NCBI RefSeq assembly: GCF_004522235.1
Contig: NZ_SDLT01000005.1
Span: forward strand, 248,001-312,000
Origin: Amycolatopsis nivea
GTDB taxonomy: Bacteria; Actinomycetota; Actinomycetes; Mycobacteriales; Pseudonocardiaceae
DNA: 64,000 nt
Direction: 5' to 3'
Below are positions 24,428-32,855 of this stretch, in pieces (position 1 is the stretch's first letter; each line of letters starts with the position of its first letter). Below the pieces are notes generated by a model. The model was not told the origin of the DNA. It made no database searches and saw nothing but the letters and a program-made list of their open reading frames with translations. Made by a program: the position numbers and the translations under genes.

Positions 24428-24534
24428 GCTCGCGCAAGCGGGGTGATTTGTCCGATTCTCGACCATGGACGGTTGTTGCTCGCTCACGAACTGCTCATGC
24501 TGAACAGCTATTCGGCACGAGCAGGGGAAGCCAG

Positions 24535-25470
24535 ATGCAGCAGCAGAGCTTGGCGGTCCGGTGGTCGGCGCGAACAGTCCGGTCCGGCCCGTTTCACCGT
24601 GCGTTGTCCGAGGCTGTCGACCGGCGCGGGTTGTCCCTGTCGCGGCTCCGCGCGCATCTCGCCGCGCACGGGGTGTCGGTCGCCGAGTCCACGCTGAGTT
24701 ACTGGCAGCGCGGTTTGCGCAGCCCGTCCGCGCCCCGGTCGCTCGATGTCGTGCGCGCTCTGGAGTCGGTGCTGAACCTGCCGCCGGACAGCCTCGTGGT
24801 GCTGATCGGACCGCACCGGAGCGCGGACGCCGACCGCAGGCCGTCGCTGCCGGAACTCCAGCAGAGCTGGGCGGAGACGTTCGCGCTGCGCGACGAGTTG
24901 AGCGGAACGCCCGGCGTCGAGGAGAACGCGGACCTGGACGTCGCGACGGTGGTCGACGTGCTGACGCTCGGTGCGCAAGGCCGGACCGCGGAGATCTCGT
25001 CGACCATGGTGGTGCGCGCGCGAAGATCCGGCCCGGACAGCTTCCTGGTGACGCACCAGGACGAGGACGGCAGCGACGTCACGGCGACCGAGATCATCGC
25101 GGTCGACGGCTGCCGGGTCGGGCGGGTGCGGCGCAGCGCGCGGTCGGCCGGAATGGTGTTCGAATTGCTCTTCGACCGCGGCCTCGCCGAGGGGGAGACG
25201 CACACGTTCGGGTTCACCCTGCGTCCCGCCGCCTCGGTCCGGCCGGGGAATTTCCACCGGGTCGTGCGCTCCCGCATGTCGGCCTACCTGCTGCGGCTGC
25301 GCTTCGACCCGGCCGCGCTGCCGGCGCGCTGCCTGCGGACCGTCCGGCCGAGGGAGGACCTGGAACTGCTGGTCCGCGAGCCGCTGTTCTGCGGGCCGGG
25401 GAACACGGTCAGCGCCTACTTCGAGGAACTCGGCGTGGGCATCGCCGGGGTCGACCTCATTTGGGACTGA
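24535..25470 (+). CDS. Helix-turn-helix protein with uncharacterised C-terminal domain
   Basis: A 311-residue protein. The first 80 residues contain an XRE-like HTH (LSRLRAHLAAHGVSVAESTLSYWQRGLRSP followed by VVRALESVLNLPPDSLVVLIG). The remaining 220 residues are beta-rich, with no catalytic motif I can place. Similar proteins occur as orphan regulators in actinomycetes. The ATG at 24535 lies just after GGGGAAG. The last 14 bp overlap the convergent membrane-anchored protein gene. Confidence 0.75.
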   Translation: MQQQSLAVRWSARTVRSGPFHRALSEAVDRRGLSLSRLRAHLAAHGVSVAESTLSYWQRGLRSPSAPRSLDVVRALESVLNLPPDSLVVLIGPHRSADADRRPSLPELQQSWAETFALRDELSGTPGVEENADLDVATVVDVLTLGAQGRTAEISSTMVVRARRSGPDSFLVTHQDEDGSDVTATEIIAVDGCRVGRVRRSARSAGMVFELLFDRGLAEGETHTFGFTLRPAASVRPGNFHRVVRSRMSAYLLRLRFDPAALPARCLRTVRPREDLELLVREPLFCGPGNTVSAYFEELGVGIAGVDLIWD

Positions 25471-26239
25471 TCCGCCGCTTCCTCCAGCGCCACCCCAGGA
25501 ACGCGCCGCCGAGCACCACCGCGGAGCCGAGCACGATCAGCCCGACGACCAGCGAACCGGCCGGTCCGGTGTCGCGCTGGAGGGTCTGCTTGAACCCGAG
25601 CCCGCCGCCGCGCTGGTAATCCGAGCCGGGCTGCTTGTCGGCGTACCGGGAATGCACCTGCTGCTGGTATTCGGCGATCGGCATGAACTGGCCGACCGGC
25701 GACTGCGGAAGGCTGGCCTGGAGCAGCACGACGCCGTCGCGGCCGAGGTCGTACCACCCGTTGATCTGCGGTTCGTTCAGCAGCACCGAACCCGGGCGCA
25801 GCCGGGCGCTGAGCGCCTCCTCGTCATTGCCGGACAACACGTTCCCGACCGACCAGCCGGTCGGCGCGGCGTGGTCGGGCGCGGCGCGGAGAGTGGCTTT
25901 CGCGCCGGTGGCCGCGGTGGCCGTCACCGCGATCGCCCGCAGCACCCCGGCCGGCGCTCCCGGCTTGTCGGCGACGAAGTCCGGGTTGAGCGTGTAGACC
26001 GGGAAACCCTTGTGCTCCAGGGTGATCCGGCCCGGATCGGCGTGCCCGACCTGCCGGAAGTTCGACTTGGCGAAACTGATCGCGCGTGCCGTTTCCGCGG
26101 CTTTGACCGCGGCCGCGACGTCCTGCTCCGACGGCGGCGCGACCCACGAGGCCCCGGCGGCCTCGGCGGGACCGGCGGACAGGAGCGCCGCGACCGCGAT
26201 CGCCGCGCCGGCGGCGAACTTCCGGCAGATCTCACCCAT
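25457..26239 (-). CDS. Secreted, C-terminally membrane-anchored protein of unknown function
   Basis: A 260-residue protein. It has a signal peptide (about 1-27), an extracytoplasmic domain (about 28-225) and one C-terminal helix (GSLVVGLIVLGSAVVLGGAFLGW) followed by a basic tail (RWRKRR). This is a type I membrane topology. It starts 9 bp after the stop of a secreted papain-like peptidase and is clearly in its operon. It may be the substrate, inhibitor or surface partner of that peptidase. I do not recognise the ectodomain. Confidence 0.75.
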   Translation of the reverse strand: MGEICRKFAAGAAIAVAALLSAGPAEAAGASWVAPPSEQDVAAAVKAAETARAISFAKSNFRQVGHADPGRITLEHKGFPVYTLNPDFVADKPGAPAGVLRAIAVTATAATGAKATLRAAPDHAAPTGWSVGNVLSGNDEEALSARLRPGSVLLNEPQINGWYDLGRDGVVLLQASLPQSPVGQFMPIAEYQQQVHSRYADKQPGSDYQRGGGLGFKQTLQRDTGPAGSLVVGLIVLGSAVVLGGAFLGWRWRKRRISPK

Positions 26240-26248
26240 GGCGGCTCG

Positions 26249-26932
26249 TCAGCCCTTCTTGATGTTGACGATGGTGTCGTTCCAGGTGAACTGGGCGTTG
26301 CTGCGGTACTGGTTGTAGTCCCAGGTCTGGTACCGCTCGTAGCTCGGCCACGGGTCGCCGACCATCAGCGACTGGTTCGAGCTGTCGTAGCCGTAGATCA
26401 CCTCGGCGTGCCCGCCGCCGGAGGTCCAGTAGATGCCGGTCAGGTTCAGGATCCCGGAGTTGACCTGGTTCTGGATCGACGAGTAGCTGATCGGCCCGTT
26501 CGCGTCCTGCGCGGAGAACCCGGTGCCCTGGAAGCCCTGCACGATCTCGTAGATCTGGCCGCCCTCGTTCGGGCAGTACCCGGCCTGGGTGCCCTTGCCC
26601 GCCGCGCAGAACTCGGCCTGCGAGGCGGTGCCGCCCTGCGACTGCTCGATGCTGGAGCCGTCCGCCGCCCAGCACCACTGGTCGTTTTCCTGCACCTGCT
26701 GGTTGTATTCGAGCTGCTTCGACACGGGCAGCGCCGCGGCGCGCAGGCCGCCGCCGACCGGCTGGACCTCGCGCACCTGGGTGTGCGTGGCGGTCTTGAT
26801 GAGGCCGTTCGGCTGGTGCGCGTCGTTGGTCGGCTGGGCCAGCGCGGTGCCCGGCAGCAACGCCACGGCAAGCGCGGCTGCCCCGGTCGCCGCCGTGATC
26901 CGGACTGTCCTCCGGGTGGGTCGGTAATCCAT
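26249..26932 (-). CDS. Secreted papain-like cysteine peptidase (C39/C70-like)
   Basis: A 227-residue exported protein with a signal peptide ending near residue 32 (GTALA). The catalytic residues are visible: Cys87 in NDQWCWAA, His175 in GGGHAEVIYGY and Asp193 in VGDPWP. The WCWAA motif is shared by C39-like and AvrRpt2-like (C70) peptidases. A propeptide of about 45 residues may precede the catalytic domain. It acts outside the cell on an unknown substrate. It is followed by the anchored protein gene 9 bp downstream. Confidence 0.82.
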   Translation of the reverse strand: MDYRPTRRTVRITAATGAAALAVALLPGTALAQPTNDAHQPNGLIKTATHTQVREVQPVGGGLRAAALPVSKQLEYNQQVQENDQWCWAADGSSIEQSQGGTASQAEFCAAGKGTQAGYCPNEGGQIYEIVQGFQGTGFSAQDANGPISYSSIQNQVNSGILNLTGIYWTSGGGHAEVIYGYDSSNQSLMVGDPWPSYERYQTWDYNQYRSNAQFTWNDTIVNIKKG

Positions 26933-27183
26933 CGAATCTCCTTGTGCCAGACGGGGAAGGGAGCTCGCCGGGATGCCCCGGCCGAGCATCACTGTGTGCT
27001 CGCCCACTCCCGCAGAGCAACGGCTCCGGCACGCGGTGTGAGTGTTCACAGCCGGTTCTGCGGGGAAATGACTGGCACCGCCGCGGTTTCGCTCACCGCG
27101 GCGACAGGGAATTCGCAATATTCACAGCGCGTTCACAAGCGATGAATCGCGCTCGCGGGGGTTTGTCCACAAGGGACCCGGGG
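26933..27183. promoter_or_regulatory. Gene-free region upstream of the peptidase operon
   Basis: No coding sequence is seen. It contains three TTCACA words at 27045-27050, 27121-27126 and 27132-27137. The last two form a direct repeat with an 11-bp period. This is the likely control region of the leftward peptidase operon. Confidence 0.35.
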
Positions 27184-27777
27184 TTACGGCAGGCTTCGCC
27201 GCAGCGCGGTGACGAGCAGTTCCGGCGGCGTCGATTCGGGGTGCAGCACCGCCTGCATGGTCAGTCCGTCGAGCAGCGCGGACAGGCGGACCGCTTCGAC
27301 GGTCAGGTCCAGTTCCTCGGGAAGCCGGCCGAGCGCGACGGCCTCGCGCAGGATTCGCGTGATCAGGTCGCGCAGGTTCTGGTGCTGCGCGTCGGCGCTC
27401 GCGCGAAACGCCGGACGGGTGCGCGCGGCGACGGTGAACGCCAGCCAGGCCATCGCCTCGTCCCGGCGTTCGTCGTCGAGCGGGAGGAACTCGGCGAGCA
27501 GGTCTTCGACCAGCGTCCGGCGGCCGGTTTCAGCGGCGAGCAGCCGGTCCGCGCGAACCGCGACGCGCTCGCCGATCCGGCGGCCGAGCTGGTCCATGGT
27601 GAAGATCATCATCGCCTCGTGGTCGGCGAAGTAATGCCGGATCGACCCGATCGCGAGGCCCGCTTCCTTGGCCACGTTGCCGAGCGTCGCGCCTTCGACC
27701 CCGGAGCGGCGCACTACCCGGACCACGGCTTCGCTGACAGCTTTGCGGCGGTCTTCCGGCACCACGATCTTGGGCAT
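27184..27777 (-). CDS. TetR family regulator (BetI-like)
   Basis: A 197-residue regulator. The HTH is at about 8-52 (RKAVSEAVVRVVRRSGVEGATLGNVAKEAGLAIGSIRHYFADHEAMM) with a BetI-type C-terminal domain. The ATG at 27777 gives the usual short N-terminus (MPKIVVPEDRR). It is divergent from a membrane protein gene 77 bp away. A 7-bp inverted repeat in the gap is the likely operator. Confidence 0.87.
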   Translation of the reverse strand: MPKIVVPEDRRKAVSEAVVRVVRRSGVEGATLGNVAKEAGLAIGSIRHYFADHEAMMIFTMDQLGRRIGERVAVRADRLLAAETGRRTLVEDLLAEFLPLDDERRDEAMAWLAFTVAARTRPAFRASADAQHQNLRDLITRILREAVALGRLPEELDLTVEAVRLSALLDGLTMQAVLHPESTPPELLVTALRRSLP

Positions 27778-27811
27778 GGTTGCGTTTATAGCACGGTGGT
27801 GCCACGATGGA

Positions 27812-27831
27812 TTTAGCATGCAAGTGCTAAA
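27812..27831. promoter_or_regulatory. TetR operator candidate
   Basis: TTTAGCA (27812-27818), 6 bp, TGCTAAA (27825-27831) is a perfect inverted repeat. A related word, TTTATAGCA, lies at 27785-27793. The site is between the TetR gene and the divergent membrane protein gene. Confidence 0.55.
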
Positions 27832-27854
27832 ACGTGTCCTGGGGAGGGTCCGTG

Positions 27855-28346
27855 ATGAGCGGATGGGTACTCGCGAGCTTGGCAGTCGGTGTCGTAGTGA
27901 TGCTGGTGTTCCGGATGCTCGGGGAGCCGTTGAACTGGCGTGACACCGTCGCGCCGCCGATCGTGCTGATCGCGATCGGCGTCGCGGGTGTCGTCGGGTT
28001 CAAGGGTCTGACCAGCGCTGACGTGTGGTGGATCGTCGGCAGCTGCGCGGTCGGTCTCGCCTTCGGAGCGGCGCGCGGCGCGACGATCCGGCTGTACGCG
28101 AAGAAGGGCGAACTGTGGCAGCGCTACCGGAAATCGAGCCTCGCGCTGTTCGTGCTCGGCGTTGCCGTCTCGATCGGATTCACTGTGCTGGCAGTGAAAT
28201 GCGGCATGCACGATCAGGCGAGGCCCTACCAGTTGGCGATCGGGGTCAGCTTCGCCGGAGAAGCACTGGTGCTCATCCCGCGCGGACTGGCCTCGGAGGT
28301 GCCATTCGCGAGGGACAAAGAACGGCGATGGCTTCCGTCCCGATGA
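27855..28346 (+). CDS. Integral membrane protein (CcdC/DUF1453-like)
   Basis: A 163-residue protein with about five helices (LASLAVGVVVMLVFRMLG; VAPPIVLIAIGVAGVVGF; WWIVGSCAVGLAFGAARGATIRLY; SSLALFVLGVAVSIGFTVLAV; YQLAIGVSFAGEALVLIPRG). The third-helix pattern GLAFGAARGATIRLY followed by a polar loop is like DUF1453/CcdC proteins. Expression is probably controlled by the divergent TetR. ATG 27855 has GGGGAGGG upstream; GTG 27852 is an equally close alternative. Confidence 0.75.
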   Translation: MSGWVLASLAVGVVVMLVFRMLGEPLNWRDTVAPPIVLIAIGVAGVVGFKGLTSADVWWIVGSCAVGLAFGAARGATIRLYAKKGELWQRYRKSSLALFVLGVAVSIGFTVLAVKCGMHDQARPYQLAIGVSFAGEALVLIPRGLASEVPFARDKERRWLPSR

Positions 28347-28352
28347 ATCCGC

Positions 28353-29246
28353 TTAGGACAGTTCGGCCTGGCGTCGCTTCAACTCGGCAATGACCTGATC
28401 AAACACGGCGCGATGGGCTTCCAAGCGTGAGAGCGTCAGGCTGATCGATTCCTGCACTTCTTGCACGTCCTCGGCGGCGATCTCCACGTGGTCCGCTCGC
28501 TCAGCAGTAGTCGTCCCGACGGTCAACGGACGGTCGGCGCGCGGAAGAAGCCGCCCTTGCGGTTCCCGATCGAGCCAGGACGCCATGTCTCGCATCTCGT
28601 CCTCCAGTCGCACCGTCCACGACTGCCGCTGCCGTTCCGTCCGGCCCGGATCGCGGCGTTCCCAGCCCGCGACGACCATGTCCTCGATGGCCGCGGCGGC
28701 AGCGCGGCACGCGACTTCCAAGCGGGGCAACGGATCCAGCCCGACTGCCGAGATCTCCTCCAGGATCGGTTCGCCCGCGGTCCACACCCCGTCGACCGTG
28801 TGGGTTTCGGCGACGTCGTGCGCGGTGGCGAGCAACGCGCTGATCGCCTCGCGCACCTTCGCCACATCGGCCGGGTCCAGATCCTCGTCGGTCAGCCGAT
28901 GCGGTGATTCGGTGCGCGGCGGGCGTTCCTTTGCTGGCCAGGAACGCGTCCCGCCGCGCCGCCGGTAGTGCTGCTGCATCGCCTGTTTGGACCGGTTGCC
29001 GTACTCCGCCCCCAGTTGTTCCCAGGTCCAGCCGCGGTCGAGGACCGATTCGATCAGCGTGACCTCGGCGCGGTCCAGGTCTTGCCGGACGTCCGGGACC
29101 AGGTGCAACGCTCCCGCCGCGTCCTCAGCGCTGAGGTCCTCGCCGGGCGGGCGGCCGGATCTCGCCGCGCGGACCAGTTCGGCGAGGAAGGGGTTCTCGC
29201 GTTGCCGGAAGTACCGGGTGGCCATTGCCTGCACGGAGTCCGTCAT
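28353..29246 (-). CDS. Putative DNA-binding protein of unknown family
   Basis: A 297-residue soluble protein. Residues near 75-100 form a probable helix-turn-helix (LDRGWTWEQLGAEYGNRSKQAMQQHYRRR). The rest is mainly helical and charged, ending in a coiled-coil-like stretch (SLTLSRLEAHRAVFDQVIAELKRRQAEL). No enzyme motif is seen. The start at ATG 29246 lies 5 bp from a large inverted repeat carrying four GTTGAC/GTCAAC boxes, which suggests autoregulation. Confidence 0.7.
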   Translation of the reverse strand: MTDSVQAMATRYFRQRENPFLAELVRAARSGRPPGEDLSAEDAAGALHLVPDVRQDLDRAEVTLIESVLDRGWTWEQLGAEYGNRSKQAMQQHYRRRGGTRSWPAKERPPRTESPHRLTDEDLDPADVAKVREAISALLATAHDVAETHTVDGVWTAGEPILEEISAVGLDPLPRLEVACRAAAAAIEDMVVAGWERRDPGRTERQRQSWTVRLEDEMRDMASWLDREPQGRLLPRADRPLTVGTTTAERADHVEIAAEDVQEVQESISLTLSRLEAHRAVFDQVIAELKRRQAELS

Positions 29247-29250
29247 GGTC

Positions 29251-29296
29251 GTCAATGTATCGGTTGACGCAGGCACACGTCAACCGATACGTTGAC
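29251..29296. promoter_or_regulatory. 46-bp inverted repeat with four GTTGAC/GTCAAC boxes
   Basis: The inner arms GTATCGGTTGACG (29257-29269) and CGTCAACCGATAC (29278-29290) are perfect over 13 bp, with an 8-bp spacer. After one mismatched position the outer arms GTCAA (29251-29255) and TTGAC (29292-29296) continue the symmetry. It lies between the P450 stop and the start of the DNA-binding protein gene. An operator is likelier than a terminator, since the arms are mixed in composition and boxes repeat, but it could serve both roles. Confidence 0.6.
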
Positions 29297-29304
29297 GGCG
29301 GGTG

Positions 29305-30513
29305 TCACCAGGTCACGGGCAGCTCGTGAACGCCGTAGATGTTCATGCCGGTCCGCAGCGGCACCTCCTCCGGCGGGACGGCGAGGGCGAGCGTCGGGAA
29401 GCGCTGCAGCAGCCCGGCAAATCCCGCGCGCATTTCGATCCGGGCGAGCTGCTGTCCGAGGCATTGGTGCACGCCGTGGCCGAACGACACATGCGTGCGC
29501 GCATTCCGTTTGACGTCGAGCTCGTCGCCTTCGGGAAAACGCGAAGGATCGCGGTTGGCGGCCAGCATCGAAATGAGGACGGTCGATCCCTTGCTGATCT
29601 TTTCGCCGCCGAGTTCGAGGTCTTCGGACGCGTAACGGAACAGAACGTCGACCACCGCCAGATAGCGCAGCAGTTCCTCGACCGCGCCCGGAATCAGATC
29701 CGGGTCGGCGCGCAATGCGGCCATTTGCCCGGGATTTTCCAGCAGCGCGAAAGTGCCGAGCGCCAGCATGTTCGCCGTAGTTTCGTGCCCGGCGAGCAGC
29801 AGCAGGAAGCCGATGCCGACCAGCTCCTCGATGCTCAGGTCGTCGTCGCGGGCCAGGTCGGACAGGATGTCGGACCCGGGGTCCGCGCGCTTGTCGGCCG
29901 CCAGCTTTCCGAGGTATGAAGTGAGCGCCGTCCAGGCGGCCATTTTGTCCTCGATGCTCTGGTCCCGGAGCATCATCTGCGTGGAGTTCTTCTGGAACGT
30001 CTCCCGGTCGGAATACGGGACGCCCAGCATTTCGCAAATCACCAGCGAAGGAACCGGAAGCGCGAATTCCTGCACCAGATCGGCAGGCTGCGGACGCTCG
30101 GCGAGGTGATCGAGCTGCCGCTGCGCGATTTCGGCGATGTGCTCCTCGAGCTGTTTCATCCGGTTGACGGTGAACGCGCCGGTGAGCTTCCGGCGCAGCC
30201 GGGTGTGGTCCGGCGGGTCCATCGTGATGAACAGGCCGGGCACCTGCGGCGACGGATCGAACTCCTGCTGCGCCTCGGGCATGCTCGGCGTTTCGTAGGG
30301 CACGTGCACCGCGCCGAGGTCCTGGCGCGAGCTGAACCGCGGGTCGGCGAGCGCCTGGCGGACCGCGTCGTAGCCGGTGACCAGCCAGCCGTCGTGCCCG
30401 TCCGGGAACTTCAGCGGGCTCACCGGCCGGGTCTCCCGCAGCCGGGTGATGGCGGACGGCGGGGCGAACGGGCCTGCGTCGCGTTCGAGCGGCAGGCCGG
30501 GCGGGCGGGTCAT
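29305..30513 (-). CDS. Cytochrome P450
   Basis: A 402-residue soluble bacterial P450. The I-helix oxygen-activation motif is LLLAGHETTAN, the K-helix ExxR lies in EELLR, and the haem-binding loop FGHGVHQCLGQQLAR holds the thiolate cysteine. The RFSSRQDLG and DPPDHTRLRR segments are typical of CYP105/CYP107-like actinomycete enzymes. No ferredoxin gene is adjacent, so redox partners come from elsewhere. The ATG at 30513 follows GGGGAC. It is divergent from thyA with 93 bp between the starts. Confidence 0.9.
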   Translation of the reverse strand: MTRPPGLPLERDAGPFAPPSAITRLRETRPVSPLKFPDGHDGWLVTGYDAVRQALADPRFSSRQDLGAVHVPYETPSMPEAQQEFDPSPQVPGLFITMDPPDHTRLRRKLTGAFTVNRMKQLEEHIAEIAQRQLDHLAERPQPADLVQEFALPVPSLVICEMLGVPYSDRETFQKNSTQMMLRDQSIEDKMAAWTALTSYLGKLAADKRADPGSDILSDLARDDDLSIEELVGIGFLLLLAGHETTANMLALGTFALLENPGQMAALRADPDLIPGAVEELLRYLAVVDVLFRYASEDLELGGEKISKGSTVLISMLAANRDPSRFPEGDELDVKRNARTHVSFGHGVHQCLGQQLARIEMRAGFAGLLQRFPTLALAVPPEEVPLRTGMNIYGVHELPVTW

Positions 30514-30606
30514 CTTCGGGTCCCCTCTCGGTGGTGGTGCGACCAGCGTCACCGCGGCGGCTGATATCCCGCTGACACGGCGCTGGCTCGACTACCATCC
30601 GCAGAC

Positions 30607-31404
30607 ATGCCGGACACGCAGTACGAAGACCTGCTTCAGCACGTGCTCGACACCGGAGCCGCGAAGGGCGACCGCACCGGTACGGGCACGCGGTCGATTT
30701 TCGGGCACCAGCTGCGCTACCGGCTGGCCGACGGATTCCCGCTGATCACCACCAAAAAGGTGCACTTCCGGTCCATCGCGTACGAACTGCTGTGGTTCCT
30801 GCGCGGCGACTCGAACGTCACGTGGCTGCGTGACCACGGCGTCACGATCTGGGACGAGTGGGCGGCCCCGGACGGCGACCTCGGCCCGGTGTACGGCGTA
30901 CAATGGCGGTCCTGGCCGACCCCCGACGGCGGGCACGTCGACCAGATCAGCGACGTCCTGCGTACGCTGCGCGAAAACCCGGACTCCCGGCGAATCATCG
31001 TGTCGGCCTGGAACGTCGGGGACATCCCGCAGATGGCGTTGCCGCCATGCCACGCGTTCTTCCAGTTCTACGTGGCCGAAGGCGAACTGTCCTGCCAGCT
31101 CTACCAGCGCAGCGCGGACCTGTTCCTCGGCGTGCCGTTCAACATCGCGAGCTACGCCCTGCTGACGCACATGATCGCCGACCAGGTCGGCCTGCGCGTC
31201 GGCGATTTCATCTGGACCGGCGGCGACTGCCACATCTACGACAACCACGTGGACCAGGTGCGCAAGCAGCTTTCCCGGGACGCGCGGCCGTTCCCGACGC
31301 TGAGCCTGAAGCCGGCGGAGAGCCTGTTCGACTACCGCTACGAGGACATCTCGCTGGAGGGCTACGACCCGCACCCCGGCATCAAGGCTCCGGTGGCCGT
31401 CTGA
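30607..31404 (+). CDS. thyA: Thymidylate synthase
   Basis: A 265-residue ThyA of standard length. It converts dUMP to dTMP using methylenetetrahydrofolate. Visible landmarks are [16 protein letters not shown] near the N-terminus, [13 protein letters not shown], the active-site cysteine in [12 protein letters not shown], and the nucleotide-binding [20 protein letters not shown]. The stop codon overlaps the start of folA (TGATG), the classic pairing in which DHFR regenerates the tetrahydrofolate used up by ThyA. Confidence 0.97.
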   Translation: MPDTQYEDLLQHVLDTGAAKGDRTGTGTRSIFGHQLRYRLADGFPLITTKKVHFRSIAYELLWFLRGDSNVTWLRDHGVTIWDEWAAPDGDLGPVYGVQWRSWPTPDGGHVDQISDVLRTLRENPDSRRIIVSAWNVGDIPQMALPPCHAFFQFYVAEGELSCQLYQRSADLFLGVPFNIASYALLTHMIADQVGLRVGDFIWTGGDCHIYDNHVDQVRKQLSRDARPFPTLSLKPAESLFDYRYEDISLEGYDPHPGIKAPVAV

Positions 31405-31865
31405 TGATCGGACTCATCTGGGCGCAGGCGGCGAACCGCGTCATCGGGCGCGACAACGCGTTGCCGTGGCACATCCCGGAGGACATGAAGCACTTCCGCA
31501 CGGTGACCGCGGGCGCGACGGTGCTCATGGGACGCCGCACGTGGGAGTCGCTGCCCGAACGCGTCCGGCCGTTGCCCGGGCGCCGGAACCTGGTGGTCTC
31601 CCGCACGCCGCAGGAGGGTGCGGAGACGTTCCCTGACCTGGAGCAAGCGTTTGCGGCCGCTGAAGGCGACGTCTGGGTGATGGGCGGCGCGCGGATTTAC
31701 CAGGAGTCGCTGCCGTTCGCCGACCGGATCGAGGTGACCGAACTCCGGGAGTCCTTCGAGGGCGACGTCTACGCGCCGGAGATCGGCCGGGAACCGGACA
31801 CGGTCGGCGAGTGGCAGGAGTCGAAGAACGGACTGCACTACCGGCACCTCAGCTGGGGTGCCTAG
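31404..31865 (+). CDS. folA: Dihydrofolate reductase
   Basis: A 153-residue DHFR. It has [32 protein letters not shown] at the N-terminus (LPW and the catalytic acid in PED), VLMGRRTWES for NADPH binding, and VMGGARIY near the C-terminus. It is translated from an ATG that overlaps the thyA stop. Its TAG overlaps the stop codon of the convergent LD-carboxypeptidase gene. Confidence 0.96.
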   Translation: MIGLIWAQAANRVIGRDNALPWHIPEDMKHFRTVTAGATVLMGRRTWESLPERVRPLPGRRNLVVSRTPQEGAETFPDLEQAFAAAEGDVWVMGGARIYQESLPFADRIEVTELRESFEGDVYAPEIGREPDTVGEWQESKNGLHYRHLSWGA

Positions 31866-32764
31866 CCGACTGCGGGCCCGACGGTGAGCGTGTCCCCGTC
31901 GATCTTCGCGACCGGTCCGAGCGGGACCGACAACGGGTCGTCGCCGTGGCCGACATCGATGCCGCCGAGCACCGGGACGTCCAGCGCGCCGAGCCGGTCG
32001 CGCAGCACGTCCAGCACGGTCCAGCCGCGGTCGGTGTAGTCCTCGAACCCGGGGAACCGGCCGAGCGCGAGGCCGCGCAGACCGCGCAGCGAACTGGACC
32101 GCATGAGGTGCGTCAGCTGCCGGTCGACCTGGCCGAGCCCGATCGCACGCGGGGCTTCGAGGAACAGGATCGCGCCGTCGAGACTGGGCAGTCCGGCTCC
32201 GATGAACCCGATGACGGTGCCGAGATGCCCGCCGACCAGGTTCCCGGTGGCGGTGCCGGGGAATGAGACCGCGGCGGTGAGCGCGTCCGGATCCCGGTGC
32301 AGCGTCGTGGGCTCGGTCTCGAACAGCAGCCGCCGGGTCGATTCGGCGGAGCGCGCACCGGCGAGGAAACCGTGGATCCCAGCGATCCGGCAGTGCCGCC
32401 ACAGCGCGAGGTGCAGGTTGGTGATGTCGCTGAACCCCATGAGCGGCTTGGGATCCGCCCGGACGGCGGCGAAATCGATCCCGTCGGCGATCCGGTACGC
32501 CCCGGCCCCGCCGCGGGTCGCGATGACCGCGCGCACGCCGGGATCGCGGTAGGCGGCGTTGAGATCGGCGAGCCGGTCCTCGTCGAGCCCGGCGAGGTAA
32601 CCGTGCCGGTCGAGGGCGTGCTCGCCGACCTCGACGGTGAGGCCCCAGCTTTCCAGCGTCCGCACGGATTCCGCGAGCAGTTCTTCGGTGGGCCAGCTGG
32701 CGGGGGAGACGAGCCGGACCCGGTCTCCTCGTCGGAGCCGGGGCGGCCGCACGGCGTCGGTCAC
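31862..32764 (-). CDS. LD-carboxypeptidase family protein (peptidase S66)
   Basis: A 300-residue cytoplasmic serine peptidase of the S66 family, which trims the terminal D-alanine from cell-wall tetrapeptides or, in MccF-like members, cleaves peptide-nucleotide antibiotics. It has VRLVSPAS at the start, ATRGGAGAYR, GFSDIT (nucleophile region), the acidic FLEAPRAIG and a C-terminal GIDVGHGDDP histidine. GTG 32764 gives the normal N-terminus; upstream in-frame starts would add a non-conserved extension. Confidence 0.87.
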   Translation of the reverse strand: MTDAVRPPRLRRGDRVRLVSPASWPTEELLAESVRTLESWGLTVEVGEHALDRHGYLAGLDEDRLADLNAAYRDPGVRAVIATRGGAGAYRIADGIDFAAVRADPKPLMGFSDITNLHLALWRHCRIAGIHGFLAGARSAESTRRLLFETEPTTLHRDPDALTAAVSFPGTATGNLVGGHLGTVIGFIGAGLPSLDGAILFLEAPRAIGLGQVDRQLTHLMRSSSLRGLRGLALGRFPGFEDYTDRGWTVLDVLRDRLGALDVPVLGGIDVGHGDDPLSVPLGPVAKIDGDTLTVGPAVG

Positions 32765-32855
32765 CCGAGCACTTTCCCAGACTTCCCGCAGTAGCGGACA
32801 CCGCCTGGCCGCTTCCCCTGCCACCGTGACCTTGCTCAGGAAAGGAAACCGGCAC

